Below, piece after piece: positions 8,401-14,981 of a stretch of DNA of 34,689 nucleotides. The stretch comes from Dyadobacter sediminis (GTDB taxonomy: Bacteria; Bacteroidota; Bacteroidia; Cytophagales; Spirosomataceae). Position 1 is the stretch's first letter, and every line of letters begins with the position of its first letter. The position numbers and the translations under genes are program-made. The DNA is taken from positions 1-34,689 of the forward strand of contig NZ_VCEI01000002.1 in NCBI RefSeq assembly GCF_005860765.1, written 5' to 3'. The notes beneath the pieces were generated by a model. It was not told where the DNA came from. It made no database searches and saw only the letters and a program-made list of their open reading frames with translations.

Positions 8401-9261
8401 CTATTTGAGTGTTTCAGTGGTTTTACCACAGTTCAACATCTGCGCGCCATAATAAGGGTTTTTAATTGCCGATACCTGGCTTAGCCAGTTGGCACCTTTT
8501 CCTTCTTTGGCCATTGGGCAGTGCTGATAATAAACCGCCTGAGAAGGCTTTGCCGACTTGATGAGTTTATACATATTCTCGGAAAGAGAAGAGAAATGGT
8601 CTCTTTGGTGGCCTAGATCTTTGGTTTCTTCAATGTGTTCGGCATCGAAATTCAGATCTTTCATGACCTTCATCCAAACCATATGCTGCTCGCTTCCCAG
8701 CTCGTCCATCTTAACGGCTTTGAGTGCCTTTACAAGGCTTGTTGCTTTCGCAGAAGTGGCATTTCCGTCAGAGCTAACCAGGGCATCCTTCACCGCGTAA
8801 TAGGCATCCAAAACTGGTTTCAGCGGGTCAGCGTCAGCTGACTTGGCCTTATTAATAGTTTCTATTGACCCAGCATCATGCTCATGGTCGGTCATTTTCT
8901 TTTGGGCCACAACTTCATTTTTTCCAATGCGCTCGTAGCGGCAGCATTCCTCCAATTTGGCATAAGCATCATCAGGTGCCAAGTAGCTTTTGTTATCGTA
9001 CCCGGCCAATGCAATTTTTTTCAGGATTGCATCCAGAGAGGTCTTTTTACTATCGTAAGTGACTGCGGCAACTTTCGTTTCCTTATCCCAGTTTGCTTTG
9101 GAGATATTTTTCTCAAATGCAGCGGCTTCAATGCCTTCCTTGCACTGAGAGCATGATCCGGCAATTGTTACATTCTCGGTAGTGACATTTTTGATATCTG
9201 CATAGGATAAGAAAGTAGACAGCAATAGCAATGTTGCCATCAATATTTTAATTGATTTCAT
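8401..9261 (-). CDS. Exported HMA-like plus DUF3347 heavy-metal-binding protein
   Basis: A 286-residue protein with a signal peptide ending near residue 21 (LSYA). Residues ~25-95 resemble a heavy-metal-associated domain with the metal motif CSQC at 37-40 and a typical ending around LKKIALAGYDN. Residues ~145-285 are a DUF3347 domain, with YYQHCPMAKEGKGANWLS and AQMLNCG near the end. DUF3347 is common in Bacteroidota next to copper efflux systems and resembles the C-terminal metal-binding part of CusB-type proteins. It likely captures copper in the periplasm and may pass it to the oxidase or an efflux partner. It is the second gene of the leftward copper block. Confidence 0.85.
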   Translation of the reverse strand: MKSIKILMATLLLLSTFLSYADIKNVTTENVTIAGSCSQCKEGIEAAAFEKNISKANWDKETKVAAVTYDSKKTSLDAILKKIALAGYDNKSYLAPDDAYAKLEECCRYERIGKNEVVAQKKMTDHEHDAGSIETINKAKSADADPLKPVLDAYYAVKDALVSSDGNATSAKATSLVKALKAVKMDELGSEQHMVWMKVMKDLNFDAEHIEETKDLGHQRDHFSSLSENMYKLIKSAKPSQAVYYQHCPMAKEGKGANWLSQVSAIKNPYYGAQMLNCGKTTETLK

Positions 9262-9346
9262 CAGAATGGAATTTTGGATTTTAAATAAGTTTTTGTCCGA
9301 AGTGAAAGAGCTCCGGAAGGGCGTACCTGTGGCTACAGGGAACTTA

Positions 9347-9718
9347 TCAACCTATATTAGGAGGCATCCACAGTGAAAGATACACTGGCTTTGGGGAAGT
9401 TTCCTGGAAGAACCAGGAGGGGGAATTATCAACAACAGCAAGGGTTTTTTGGATTAACCCTGTCGGCTGGATCTTTAATGCAAAAACAGGAAGAGAGTGG
9501 GCGCAATCACAGCCAGATTCATTACAACTATGGCTACATTTCTTATTCCTATCCCCTGATCTATGGTTTCGATGCCTGGCGCAGCAGGCCTTTTTATGTG
9601 AAGCCACATGCTTTACTTCTTTTTTGACTGGAAAGTGCTTGCTACCACATGCTTGACTTACCCCCACTGGCACCAGGAGGCAAATCATCATCAGCAGTAA
9701 AAAAACACAACCTTTCAT
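9347..9718 (-). CDS. Small exported Cys/His-rich protein
   Basis: A 123-residue protein beginning MKGCVFLLLMMICLLVPVGVS. The frame is open from 9742, but ATG 9718 starts a standard signal peptide. The mature N-terminal part is basic and rich in metal ligands: CGSKH, HKKACCARHRNH and CSHSCNESGCDCAH. The C-terminal 50 residues have few ligands. No family recognised. As the first gene of the leftward copper block, it may be a periplasmic metal-binding peptide or a sensor-like leader gene. The pattern fits the small Cys/His proteins seen ahead of Bacteroidota copper operons, but this rests on general resemblance. Confidence 0.7.
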   Translation of the reverse strand: MKGCVFLLLMMICLLVPVGVSQACGSKHFPVKKEVKHVASHKKACCARHRNHRSGDRNKKCSHSCNESGCDCAHSLPVFALKIQPTGLIQKTLAVVDNSPSWFFQETSPKPVYLSLWMPPNIG

Positions 9719-9883
9719 ATTAAGACATGCGGTTTTTCGCAATACAAAGATTGCCTATTGTTCTAGCGTAATTTCTACACAATTACTATGCCACGTTACA
9801 TAATTATGGAATCCCAAGATTGTAAAGGTAAATTGTAGGGTTAAGGACTTTTAAAGGCGTGCAGAACCTTTTTATTAAGCTAT

Positions 9884-10966
9884 ATGATGTTGTCGAAATT
9901 TGTAACCGCCGTTTTCACCTGCTTAATTTTTTTGGCAGCTCACCCTTATCATACTTTTGAATCTGAACAAAAACTGGCCGCAGGCAGCCAGCCGGAAATA
10001 AGTGTTGATGCTAAGGGCATTATTCACATCGTGTACGGTGTCAAGAATGGCAATGAACGTGACTTGTATTATATATTTTCCGGTGACGGTGGCAAGTCGT
10101 ACTCCAAACCTGCGCTGTTAGGCAACTTTCCGCAGATGGGTCTTGGGATGGGAAGGGGGCCACAACTTACCACAACAAAAGATTACACGGTAGTCACAGT
10201 CGGGGATCATCACGGAAATTTGTATGCAATGCGGTCTTTGAATGCAACAAATCAATGGTCTAAGCCTGTACGGGTTAATGACACGGACACTACTGCAAAA
10301 GAAGCCTTGTCTGGAATCAGTGCTGGCAAGGATAACCTGGTCTATACTGCCTGGCTTGATACCCGGCTTGGAAATAATAATTTATTTGGCGCGCGCTCTA
10401 AGGATGGCGGGCTAACCTGGGGAAAGAACCAATTGATTTACAAAGGTGAGCAAAAAGGGATTTGTGATTGCTGCAAGCCTTCCGTTGCCATAGACCAAAA
10501 TGGTGCTGTGAATGTTATGTTCCGAAACAAGCTCAATGGCGCGCGGAACATGTATGTGATCAGCTCGAAGGATAATGGTCAGCATTTTAACAAAGCCCAG
10601 AAACTGGGAACGGGGGATTTTGTCATCGACGGATGTCCGATGGACGGAGGGGATTTGTTAGCTGATGCAAGTGGAAATATTACTACCGTATGGAGGCGAC
10701 AGCTGGAAGTCTATATGGCTGAACCTTCAAAACCGGAAGTAAAACTTGGCAGTGGCCGGACACCGGTGATCCTGCAAACTAGCAAAGGCCGGGTGGTTGC
10801 CTGGCACCAGGATGGGCATATTCAATTCAGAAGTCCAGATGGGAAAAAAACATTTACATTAGGGAATGGACAGTATCCCAAGCTTGCGCTGAGTCCTGAC
10901 AAGAAAGCAGTACTATGTGTGTATGAGCTTGATGGTCAGATTATGGTTCAGTCTTTGATCCTTTGA
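9884..10966 (+). CDS. Exported BNR/sialidase-like beta-propeller protein
   Basis: A 360-residue exported protein (signal peptide MMLSKFVTAVFTCLIFLAAH). Asp-box (BNR) repeats are visible as SGDGGKSYSKP, SKDGGLTWGK and SKDNGQHFNKA, indicating a sialidase-fold propeller. The Arg triad and other residues of true sialidases are not evident, so enzyme activity is doubtful. Between repeats are CDCCKPS (about residues 195-201) and GCPMDGGD, clusters of Cys that could bind copper. It is transcribed away from the copper block, about 165 bases from its first gene, so the two may share a regulatory region. Similar proteins beside copper genes suggest a periplasmic role in copper handling, not sugar cleavage. 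Confidence 0.78.
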   Translation: MMLSKFVTAVFTCLIFLAAHPYHTFESEQKLAAGSQPEISVDAKGIIHIVYGVKNGNERDLYYIFSGDGGKSYSKPALLGNFPQMGLGMGRGPQLTTTKDYTVVTVGDHHGNLYAMRSLNATNQWSKPVRVNDTDTTAKEALSGISAGKDNLVYTAWLDTRLGNNNLFGARSKDGGLTWGKNQLIYKGEQKGICDCCKPSVAIDQNGAVNVMFRNKLNGARNMYVISSKDNGQHFNKAQKLGTGDFVIDGCPMDGGDLLADASGNITTVWRRQLEVYMAEPSKPEVKLGSGRTPVILQTSKGRVVAWHQDGHIQFRSPDGKKTFTLGNGQYPKLALSPDKKAVLCVYELDGQIMVQSLIL

Positions 10967-11640
10967 TTACGGTTTGATTTAATAATTCGTGGAATTTAGT
11001 GGTGCGTGCTTGATAATAACTTAGGCAAAAATTTGTAGCCCAAAGATGCGATCTGCGAGTTTTACTTTAGGTTGTCGGGAATACTACATGTAGGGTCCAG
11101 GCGCTAAGGCAGCTCTTAGCAAGATCCACTCTTACAAGACAGAAACTTTTCGGCTCGTAGAAGGTATATGATCATTCAGATTTATCATGGCCGGCAGTAA
11201 GTTAGGGTCCGTGGTTCTTTCTCCCATTTGTTGTTATTAGCGGCAGAAACGGTAGTGACGGGTGATAAAGTTTACTCATATGCCGTTTAACATTCTCTTT
11301 TTAGAAGATATTAGCGCAGTGTAACAGCACACTAACCAAACCTGCTCTTCCTGCCTGGAATAAACAGCAATGAAAATGTAGCATACAGTAAAGCTGAAAG
11401 AGAAAATTGAACTTACAAACAAATTGACATATAAAAAACAGACCAAGCGCACGCATCAGTTGCACCAAACGCTATTTAAGAAAATAGATAAAATTATCTA
11501 GAGGCCAACCAGCTACGAATTGGTTTTTGAAAATCAATGTTTACCAGAAATTAAGAATATTTGAGTTTTCAATTCGGTAGCGCTTGTATTCTCATTTACA
11601 AATCAAAAAACTGACGAACCATTATCTCGTATTTAACTAT
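10967..11640. other. Non-coding spacer inside the transposon
   Basis: About 670 bases separate the BNR gene from the promoter of the next operon. No open frame of 60 residues or more is present on either strand and no family fragment was recognised. It is unusually long for this compact element and may be the scar of a lost gene. A weak stem AACCA/TGGTT followed by T residues lies near 11509-11530. Confidence 0.5.
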
Positions 11641-11670
11641 TTGCTTAAATACTTAAATTGCTTAGATTTG
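11641..11670 (+). promoter_or_regulatory. Promoter of arsR/merTP operon with direct heptad repeats
   Basis: TTG at 11641-11643, a 19-base spacer and TAGATTTG at 11663-11670 match the Bacteroidota promoter pattern. Three direct copies of a heptad, CTTAAAT, CTTAAAT and CTTAGAT, lie at 11644, 11652 and 11661. These may be the operator, since the ArsR-type regulator gene starts 22 bases downstream. Confidence 0.65.
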
Positions 11671-11691
11671 CTTTGTAATACACAGATAAAT

Positions 11692-12084
11692 ATGAGCGAT
11701 CAGCAAGGCTGTATCCGGGTTTATGAAGATCAGGGTAAAATTCAGCGGTACACAGAAATTATAAACCAGTTTCAGCCATCTTTTGGGCGGTTGTCACAGG
11801 TTTTAGACTTAGCAGGAAACGAAAACCGTTTAAAAATTATCTATCTCTTGCGGGAAGAAAATAACCTATGCGTTTGCGATTTATCCGATATTTTATCAAT
11901 GAGTATTCCAGCTGTCTCCCAGCATTTACGTAAGCTTAAAGATGCACAACTTATTCAGGCCAGAAAAGTTGGGCAAACCGTGTTCTATTCCCTGCGGGAT
12001 GAATCCATTGATATTTTAAACTTGATCTTGGGGTATCTTACAACTTCACAAACGTCGTCAGAGCTATCGGTTAGCTTAAATTAA
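11692..12084 (+). CDS. ArsR/SmtB-family metal-sensing repressor
   Basis: A 130-residue winged-helix repressor. The frame is open from 11584, but that start precedes the promoter; ATG 11692 gives MSDQQGCIRVYEDQ and a standard length. The metal site CVC is at residues 60-62 at the start of helix 3 (NNLCVCDLSDIL), as in As(III)/Cd/Pb-type sensors. The recognition helix follows (MSIPAVSQHLRKLKDAQLI). Such proteins leave DNA when metal binds. It probably represses its own operon with merTP, the GDCCVxC gene and the ankyrin gene. It replaces the MerR regulator usual for mer genes. Its sequence is quite different from the second ArsR at 14595. The sensed metal is not known. Confidence 0.9.
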   Translation: MSDQQGCIRVYEDQGKIQRYTEIINQFQPSFGRLSQVLDLAGNENRLKIIYLLREENNLCVCDLSDILSMSIPAVSQHLRKLKDAQLIQARKVGQTVFYSLRDESIDILNLILGYLTTSQTSSELSVSLN

Positions 12085-12096
12085 AACAATTGAACT

Positions 12097-12687
12097 ATGA
12101 AAACGACAGGATTTATCGGACTCTTCACAGCCTTTGCTTCTTCGCTCTGTTGCACGGTTCCGCTGTTGGCGGTAATATTTGGTGTTTCTGGTTCATCCAG
12201 TGGGCTTGTCTGGCTTGAAACATTTCGCCCGTTTAGCGTTGTGCTGACCATTGGGGCATTAGGTTGGGCCTGGTATAATCAATTAAAAAATAGCAAAATG
12301 AAAGATTGTGCGTGCGAACCAAACAAAACATCCTTCTGGCAAACAAAGGGATTCTTAGGCATGGTAACAGCAATAGCGCTGCTATTACTGACCTTTCCAT
12401 CCTATTCAAACCTGCTTTACCAAGCTAAGGATCAAGAAGTTGTACAACCTGTACAGGATGGTCCGCAAAAAGTTGCTTATGTGACCATAAAAGGAATGAC
12501 TTGTGAAAGCTGTGAACATCACGTCAAAAAGGAGGTTGCTAAATTGAAAGGCGTTTCACAGGTTGATGTCTCATACTCAAAAGGGGCGGCCACCGTGAAA
12601 TATGATAGTAAGAAAACCTCAATTGCTGATATTAAAAAGGCAGTCGATGCGACCGGTTATAAAGTAACAAGCACAAAAACGCTCTAA
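12097..12687 (+). CDS. merTP: MerTP-type transporter fused to HMA domain
   Basis: A 196-residue inner-membrane protein. The N-terminal half resembles MerT, with a vicinal CysCys in the first membrane helix (residues 18-19, SSLCCTVPLL), a second helix around 45-60 and CAC at 71-73 in a cytoplasmic loop. A third helix follows (about 86-105). Residues ~125-196 are an HMA domain like MerP, with GMTCESC at 133-139. In mer operons MerTP brings Hg(II) to the cytoplasm for reduction. Here there is no merA or merB, so either reduction is supplied elsewhere or the protein handles another thiophilic metal. It starts 12 bases after the arsR-type gene. Confidence 0.87.
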   Translation: MKTTGFIGLFTAFASSLCCTVPLLAVIFGVSGSSSGLVWLETFRPFSVVLTIGALGWAWYNQLKNSKMKDCACEPNKTSFWQTKGFLGMVTAIALLLLTFPSYSNLLYQAKDQEVVQPVQDGPQKVAYVTIKGMTCESCEHHVKKEVAKLKGVSQVDVSYSKGAATVKYDSKKTSIADIKKAVDATGYKVTSTKTL

Positions 12688-12689
12688 AA

Positions 12690-12899
12690 ATGGTCGCCAT
12701 ACTTGAATCTGTAATTATGTGCCCGAATTGTGGGCATCAAGAAGCAGAAACTATGCCCACGGACGCTTGCATGTATTTTTATGAATGCACTTCTTGCAAG
12801 ATCGTATTAAAGCCTCTAAGCGGCGACTGCTGTGTTTTCTGTTCTTACGGGGCTGCAAAGTGCCCACCGGTTCAACAGCAAAGAAGCTGTTGCAATTAA
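12690..12899 (+). CDS. GDCCVxC-domain small Cys-rich protein
   Basis: A 69-residue protein with the signature GDCCVFC and paired CPNC and CTSC motifs like a small zinc ribbon, ending in RSCCN. This family is known mainly as an uncharacterised companion of mer-type and other metal genes. It has about eleven Cys in total and no signal peptide, so it is probably a cytosolic metal-binding protein. It starts only 2 bases after the merTP stop codon, which implies translational coupling. It could act as the cytoplasmic acceptor for metal brought in by MerTP. Confidence 0.85.
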   Translation: MVAILESVIMCPNCGHQEAETMPTDACMYFYECTSCKIVLKPLSGDCCVFCSYGAAKCPPVQQQRSCCN

Positions 12900-12909
12900 G
12901 CCTGTAATT

Positions 12910-13647
12910 ATGAACTACATTGATACCCGTGATCCTATTGCGGTTGCAGTAGTCAACGCTATTCAAACAGGGGATATACCAAAACTCACACAATTACTAG
13001 CTGAAAACCCCGGCTTATCCCAAGCAAGGCTTGGTGATAATGACCCTTGTGGAATGTCGCGTACGCTACTGCACGTTGCCACAGACTGGCCAGGTCATTA
13101 TCCCAATATCGCACTAACAATCAAAAAGCTTGTTGAAGCCGGCGCAGATGTCAATGCTCGGTTTAGCGGGCCACATATTGAAACACCCCTGCATTGGGCT
13201 GCAAGTAGTGATGATAATGAAGCACTTGATACTTTAATCGATGCCGGAGCAAACATAGAAGCCGAAGGCGCCGTCATTGCCGGGGGAACCCCACTGACGG
13301 ATGCAAGGGCTTTTGGGCAATGGAAAGCAGCACACAGGCTTGTCGAGCTTGGTGCAAAAACTAATTTAACCGATGTCGCTACCCTTGGCCTGATGGATAG
13401 ATTAGAGAGCTATTTCACTAAAGAATCCAAACCTGAGGCAGGTGAGATTGACCGCGCTTTTTGGGGCTGTTGTCATGGTGGACAAAAAGTAGCAGCTGCT
13501 TTCTTACTCGGACAAGGAGCCAACATAAATTGGATACCGGATTGGGAAAATTTATCACCCCTGGACGCTGCGCAGCGGGAAGGTGCAGATGAGCTGGTAG
13601 AATGGTTACGAAACCGCGGCGCAAAATCGGCGATGGAGTTAGGATAA
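12910..13647 (+). CDS. Ankyrin-repeat protein
   Basis: A 245-residue protein with ankyrin repeats: TLLHVATDWPG, LVEAGADVNARF, TPLHWAASSDDNEALDTLIDAGANIEA, RLVELGAKTN, AAFLLGQGANINW and SPLDAAQREGADELVEWL. The frame is open from 12832, but that would overlap the preceding gene; ATG 12910 gives a clean start 10 bases after it. There is no signal peptide or catalytic domain. Ankyrin repeats mediate protein contacts, so it may act as a scaffold or regulator. It is the last gene of the arsR-merTP operon. A role in metal resistance is inferred from position only. The next gene is convergent. Confidence 0.83.
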   Translation: MNYIDTRDPIAVAVVNAIQTGDIPKLTQLLAENPGLSQARLGDNDPCGMSRTLLHVATDWPGHYPNIALTIKKLVEAGADVNARFSGPHIETPLHWAASSDDNEALDTLIDAGANIEAEGAVIAGGTPLTDARAFGQWKAAHRLVELGAKTNLTDVATLGLMDRLESYFTKESKPEAGEIDRAFWGCCHGGQKVAAAFLLGQGANINWIPDWENLSPLDAAQREGADELVEWLRNRGAKSAMELG

Positions 13648-13784
13648 ATTCAGGCCATGTATGGTCTTAGGCATATCCATCTTCACTTGTGATCGCAACA
13701 TCTTTCAAGCCCCATTTGCTGGGCATTTATCGCATATCATGGTCTGCCGCATCCCATCCTATAAAATTATGATAAGGGATACCA

Positions 13785-14486
13785 TTAGATTTTTATTTTT
13801 GAAAAAACATACAGCGTTTCGGTTGCGATTTGTTTGCAACGCTCGTCGTATTTAGCTGTCTCCTGCGCGCTGCCATCAAAGGCTTTGGGGTCATCATAAG
13901 GAACGGCAACCCTGGCAGCTGCGCCTTTTACAACAGGACACGCTTCATCAGCCTGCGAACAGGTCATGATAGCGCAAAAATTGCTTTGCGGGTTGCTGGC
14001 GTCGTCATATTTCTTCGAAAAAGCTTTCATAGGTTCAGCTCCGTCCCCGTAGCTTACATGATAGACCGGGTTTTTGCCCTCTGATGTTTTCGTTACCGCA
14101 AAACCAGCCCGCTCGCAGGCAGCAACTGCCCGTTCATTGAATGCGCTGGCCTCAGTACCACCAGAGTATGTTTTCACATTAGGGATATCGTAATATGCAG
14201 CAGCAGTAGCAGCCCAAATCTGGCCGAAATGGCTGCGGCGCGAATTGTGCGTACAGATGTAGGTGAGCTGTACAGGCTGATCAGCTTTAACCTGCTTTTG
14301 AATAAATGCGGCTATTTTGTCAAGCTCTTCTTTTCTGTCACCGGGTATTTTTGAGAAATCCTTTTTAAGGGTTTCTATGTAGGCAGAAAGCTTTGGATTT
14401 AGCGCTTTCTTATTGTCTGATTTGCTAGATGGCATAATTGCGGCAGTGGTAAAAAAGGTTATCAGTAAGAGGTTGATCAGGTTCAT
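13785..14486 (-). CDS. arsC: LMW-phosphatase-type arsenate reductase with N-terminal hydrophobic segment
   Basis: A 233-residue protein of the low-molecular-weight tyrosine phosphatase fold used by thioredoxin-type arsenate reductases. The P-loop CTHNSRR is at residues 78-84. Further Cys lie in NFCAIMTCSQADEACP and could take part in the disulfide relay. It would reduce As(V) to As(III) for export by Acr3. ATG 14486 gives MNLINLLLITFFTTAAIM, a hydrophobic stretch resembling a signal peptide; an internal ATG at 14435 would give a cytosolic form. The gene is divergent from arsR, and its -7 box lies exactly inside an ArsR-type palindrome (14510-14525). Confidence 0.86.
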   Translation of the reverse strand: MNLINLLLITFFTTAAIMPSSKSDNKKALNPKLSAYIETLKKDFSKIPGDRKEELDKIAAFIQKQVKADQPVQLTYICTHNSRRSHFGQIWAATAAAYYDIPNVKTYSGGTEASAFNERAVAACERAGFAVTKTSEGKNPVYHVSYGDGAEPMKAFSKKYDDASNPQSNFCAIMTCSQADEACPVVKGAAARVAVPYDDPKAFDGSAQETAKYDERCKQIATETLYVFSKIKI

Positions 14487-14509
14487 ATTTATCAAGTAAG
14501 TTGTAGTCA

Positions 14510-14525
14510 ATCGTAAAGATACGAT
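14510..14525. promoter_or_regulatory. ArsR-type operator, box 1 (perfect palindrome)
   Basis: ATCGTAAAGATACGAT is a perfect 6-4-6 palindrome. The -7 element of the leftward arsC promoter (TATCTTTA on the minus strand, 14514-14521) sits at its centre. Repressor binding here would cover the polymerase contact. Confidence 0.8.
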
Positions 14526-14541
14526 AGAATTTATCAGACAA
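14514..14541 (-). promoter_or_regulatory. arsC promoter
   Basis: On the minus strand TTG (14541-14539), a 17-base spacer and TATCTTTA (14521-14514) fit the Bacteroidota pattern with one mismatch. The likely transcript start is about 20 bases ahead of ATG 14486. Confidence 0.6.
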
Positions 14542-14551
14542 AAAAATATTA

Positions 14552-14567
14552 ATCGTAATATTGCAAT
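14552..14567. promoter_or_regulatory. ArsR-type operator, box 2
   Basis: ATCGTAATATTGCAAT matches the first half of the box exactly and the second half at 4 of 6 positions. It covers the TTG (-33) element of the arsR promoter at 14561-14563. It also overlaps a perfect palindrome AATATTA-ATCG-TAATATT (14545-14562). Confidence 0.7.
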
Positions 14568-14590
14568 TGGTTAAATGCTATCTATATTTG
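14561..14590 (+). promoter_or_regulatory. arsR promoter, leaderless or near-leaderless
   Basis: TTG at 14561-14563, a 19-base spacer and a perfect TATATTTG at 14583-14590. The -7 box ends only 4 bases before ATG 14595, so transcription should begin at or next to the start codon. Confidence 0.7.
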
Positions 14591-14594
14591 CAGC

Positions 14595-14927
14595 ATGGGA
14601 GTAACTAAAACCGAAATATTCACAGAGCAGCAGAACCGTATCGCGGATCTTGCAAAGGCATTTTCGCACCCGGCCAGGGTTGCGATCCTGCAACTGCTAA
14701 TTTCCAGAAAAGCCTGCGTTTGTGGTGATTTGGTAGATGAGCTCGAACTTGCCCAGGCAACTGTTTCCCAGCATTTGAAGGAGCTTAAAAGGATTGGGAT
14801 CATTCATGGCGAAATCAATCCCCCAAGGGTATGCTATTGCATTAACCCGGTCGTGTGGTCAGAAGCACAAAAAACTTTCGGTTCATTGCTTGATACATTT
14901 GCCATTACTGAATCCTGCTGCAATTAG
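14595..14927 (+). CDS. arsR: ArsR-family arsenic-responsive repressor
   Basis: A 110-residue winged-helix repressor. The As(III) site CVC is at residues 41-43 (ACVCGDLVDELELAQ), followed by the recognition helix QATVSQHLKELKRIGII. The C-terminus carries an extra CysCys (ESCCN) that could be a further ligand pair. It likely represses three promoters through the ATCGTA-N4-TACGAT boxes: that of divergent arsC, its own, and that of the DUF6428-acr3 operon. It leaves DNA when arsenite binds. The start fits because ATG 14595 lies immediately after the -7 box; no other start gives the full N-terminal helix. Confidence 0.92.
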   Translation: MGVTKTEIFTEQQNRIADLAKAFSHPARVAILQLLISRKACVCGDLVDELELAQATVSQHLKELKRIGIIHGEINPPRVCYCINPVVWSEAQKTFGSLLDTFAITESCCN

Positions 14928-14938
14928 CTGGCATTTTT

Positions 14939-14968
14939 TTGAAAATATCAATCGTAATAATACATTTA
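14939..14968 (+). promoter_or_regulatory. Promoter of the DUF6428-acr3 operon
   Basis: TTG at 14939-14941, a 19-base spacer and TACATTTA at 14961-14968 (one mismatch to TAnnTTTG). It lies 13 bases before the DUF6428 start codon and contains operator box 3. Confidence 0.62.
14951..14966. promoter_or_regulatory. ArsR-type operator, box 3
   Basis: ATCGTAATAATACATT matches ATCGTA exactly and TACGAT at 4 of 6 positions. It overlaps the spacer and -7 element of the downstream promoter. The wider 18 bases (14944-14961) match 14545-14562 at 16 positions, which strengthens its identity as the same type of site. Confidence 0.7.
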
Positions 14969-14981
14969 ACCAATAGAAACC

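Noticed and set aside
12832..12909. N-terminal extension of the ankyrin gene
   Set aside because: It would overlap the GDCCVxC gene by 68 bases, and the extra residues have no ankyrin character.
14545..14562. Perfect palindrome AATATTA-ATCG-TAATATT as an independent operator
   Set aside because: It overlaps box 2. The 16-bp ATCGTA-N4-TACGAT alignment explains all three sites more consistently, so it is mentioned only under box 2.
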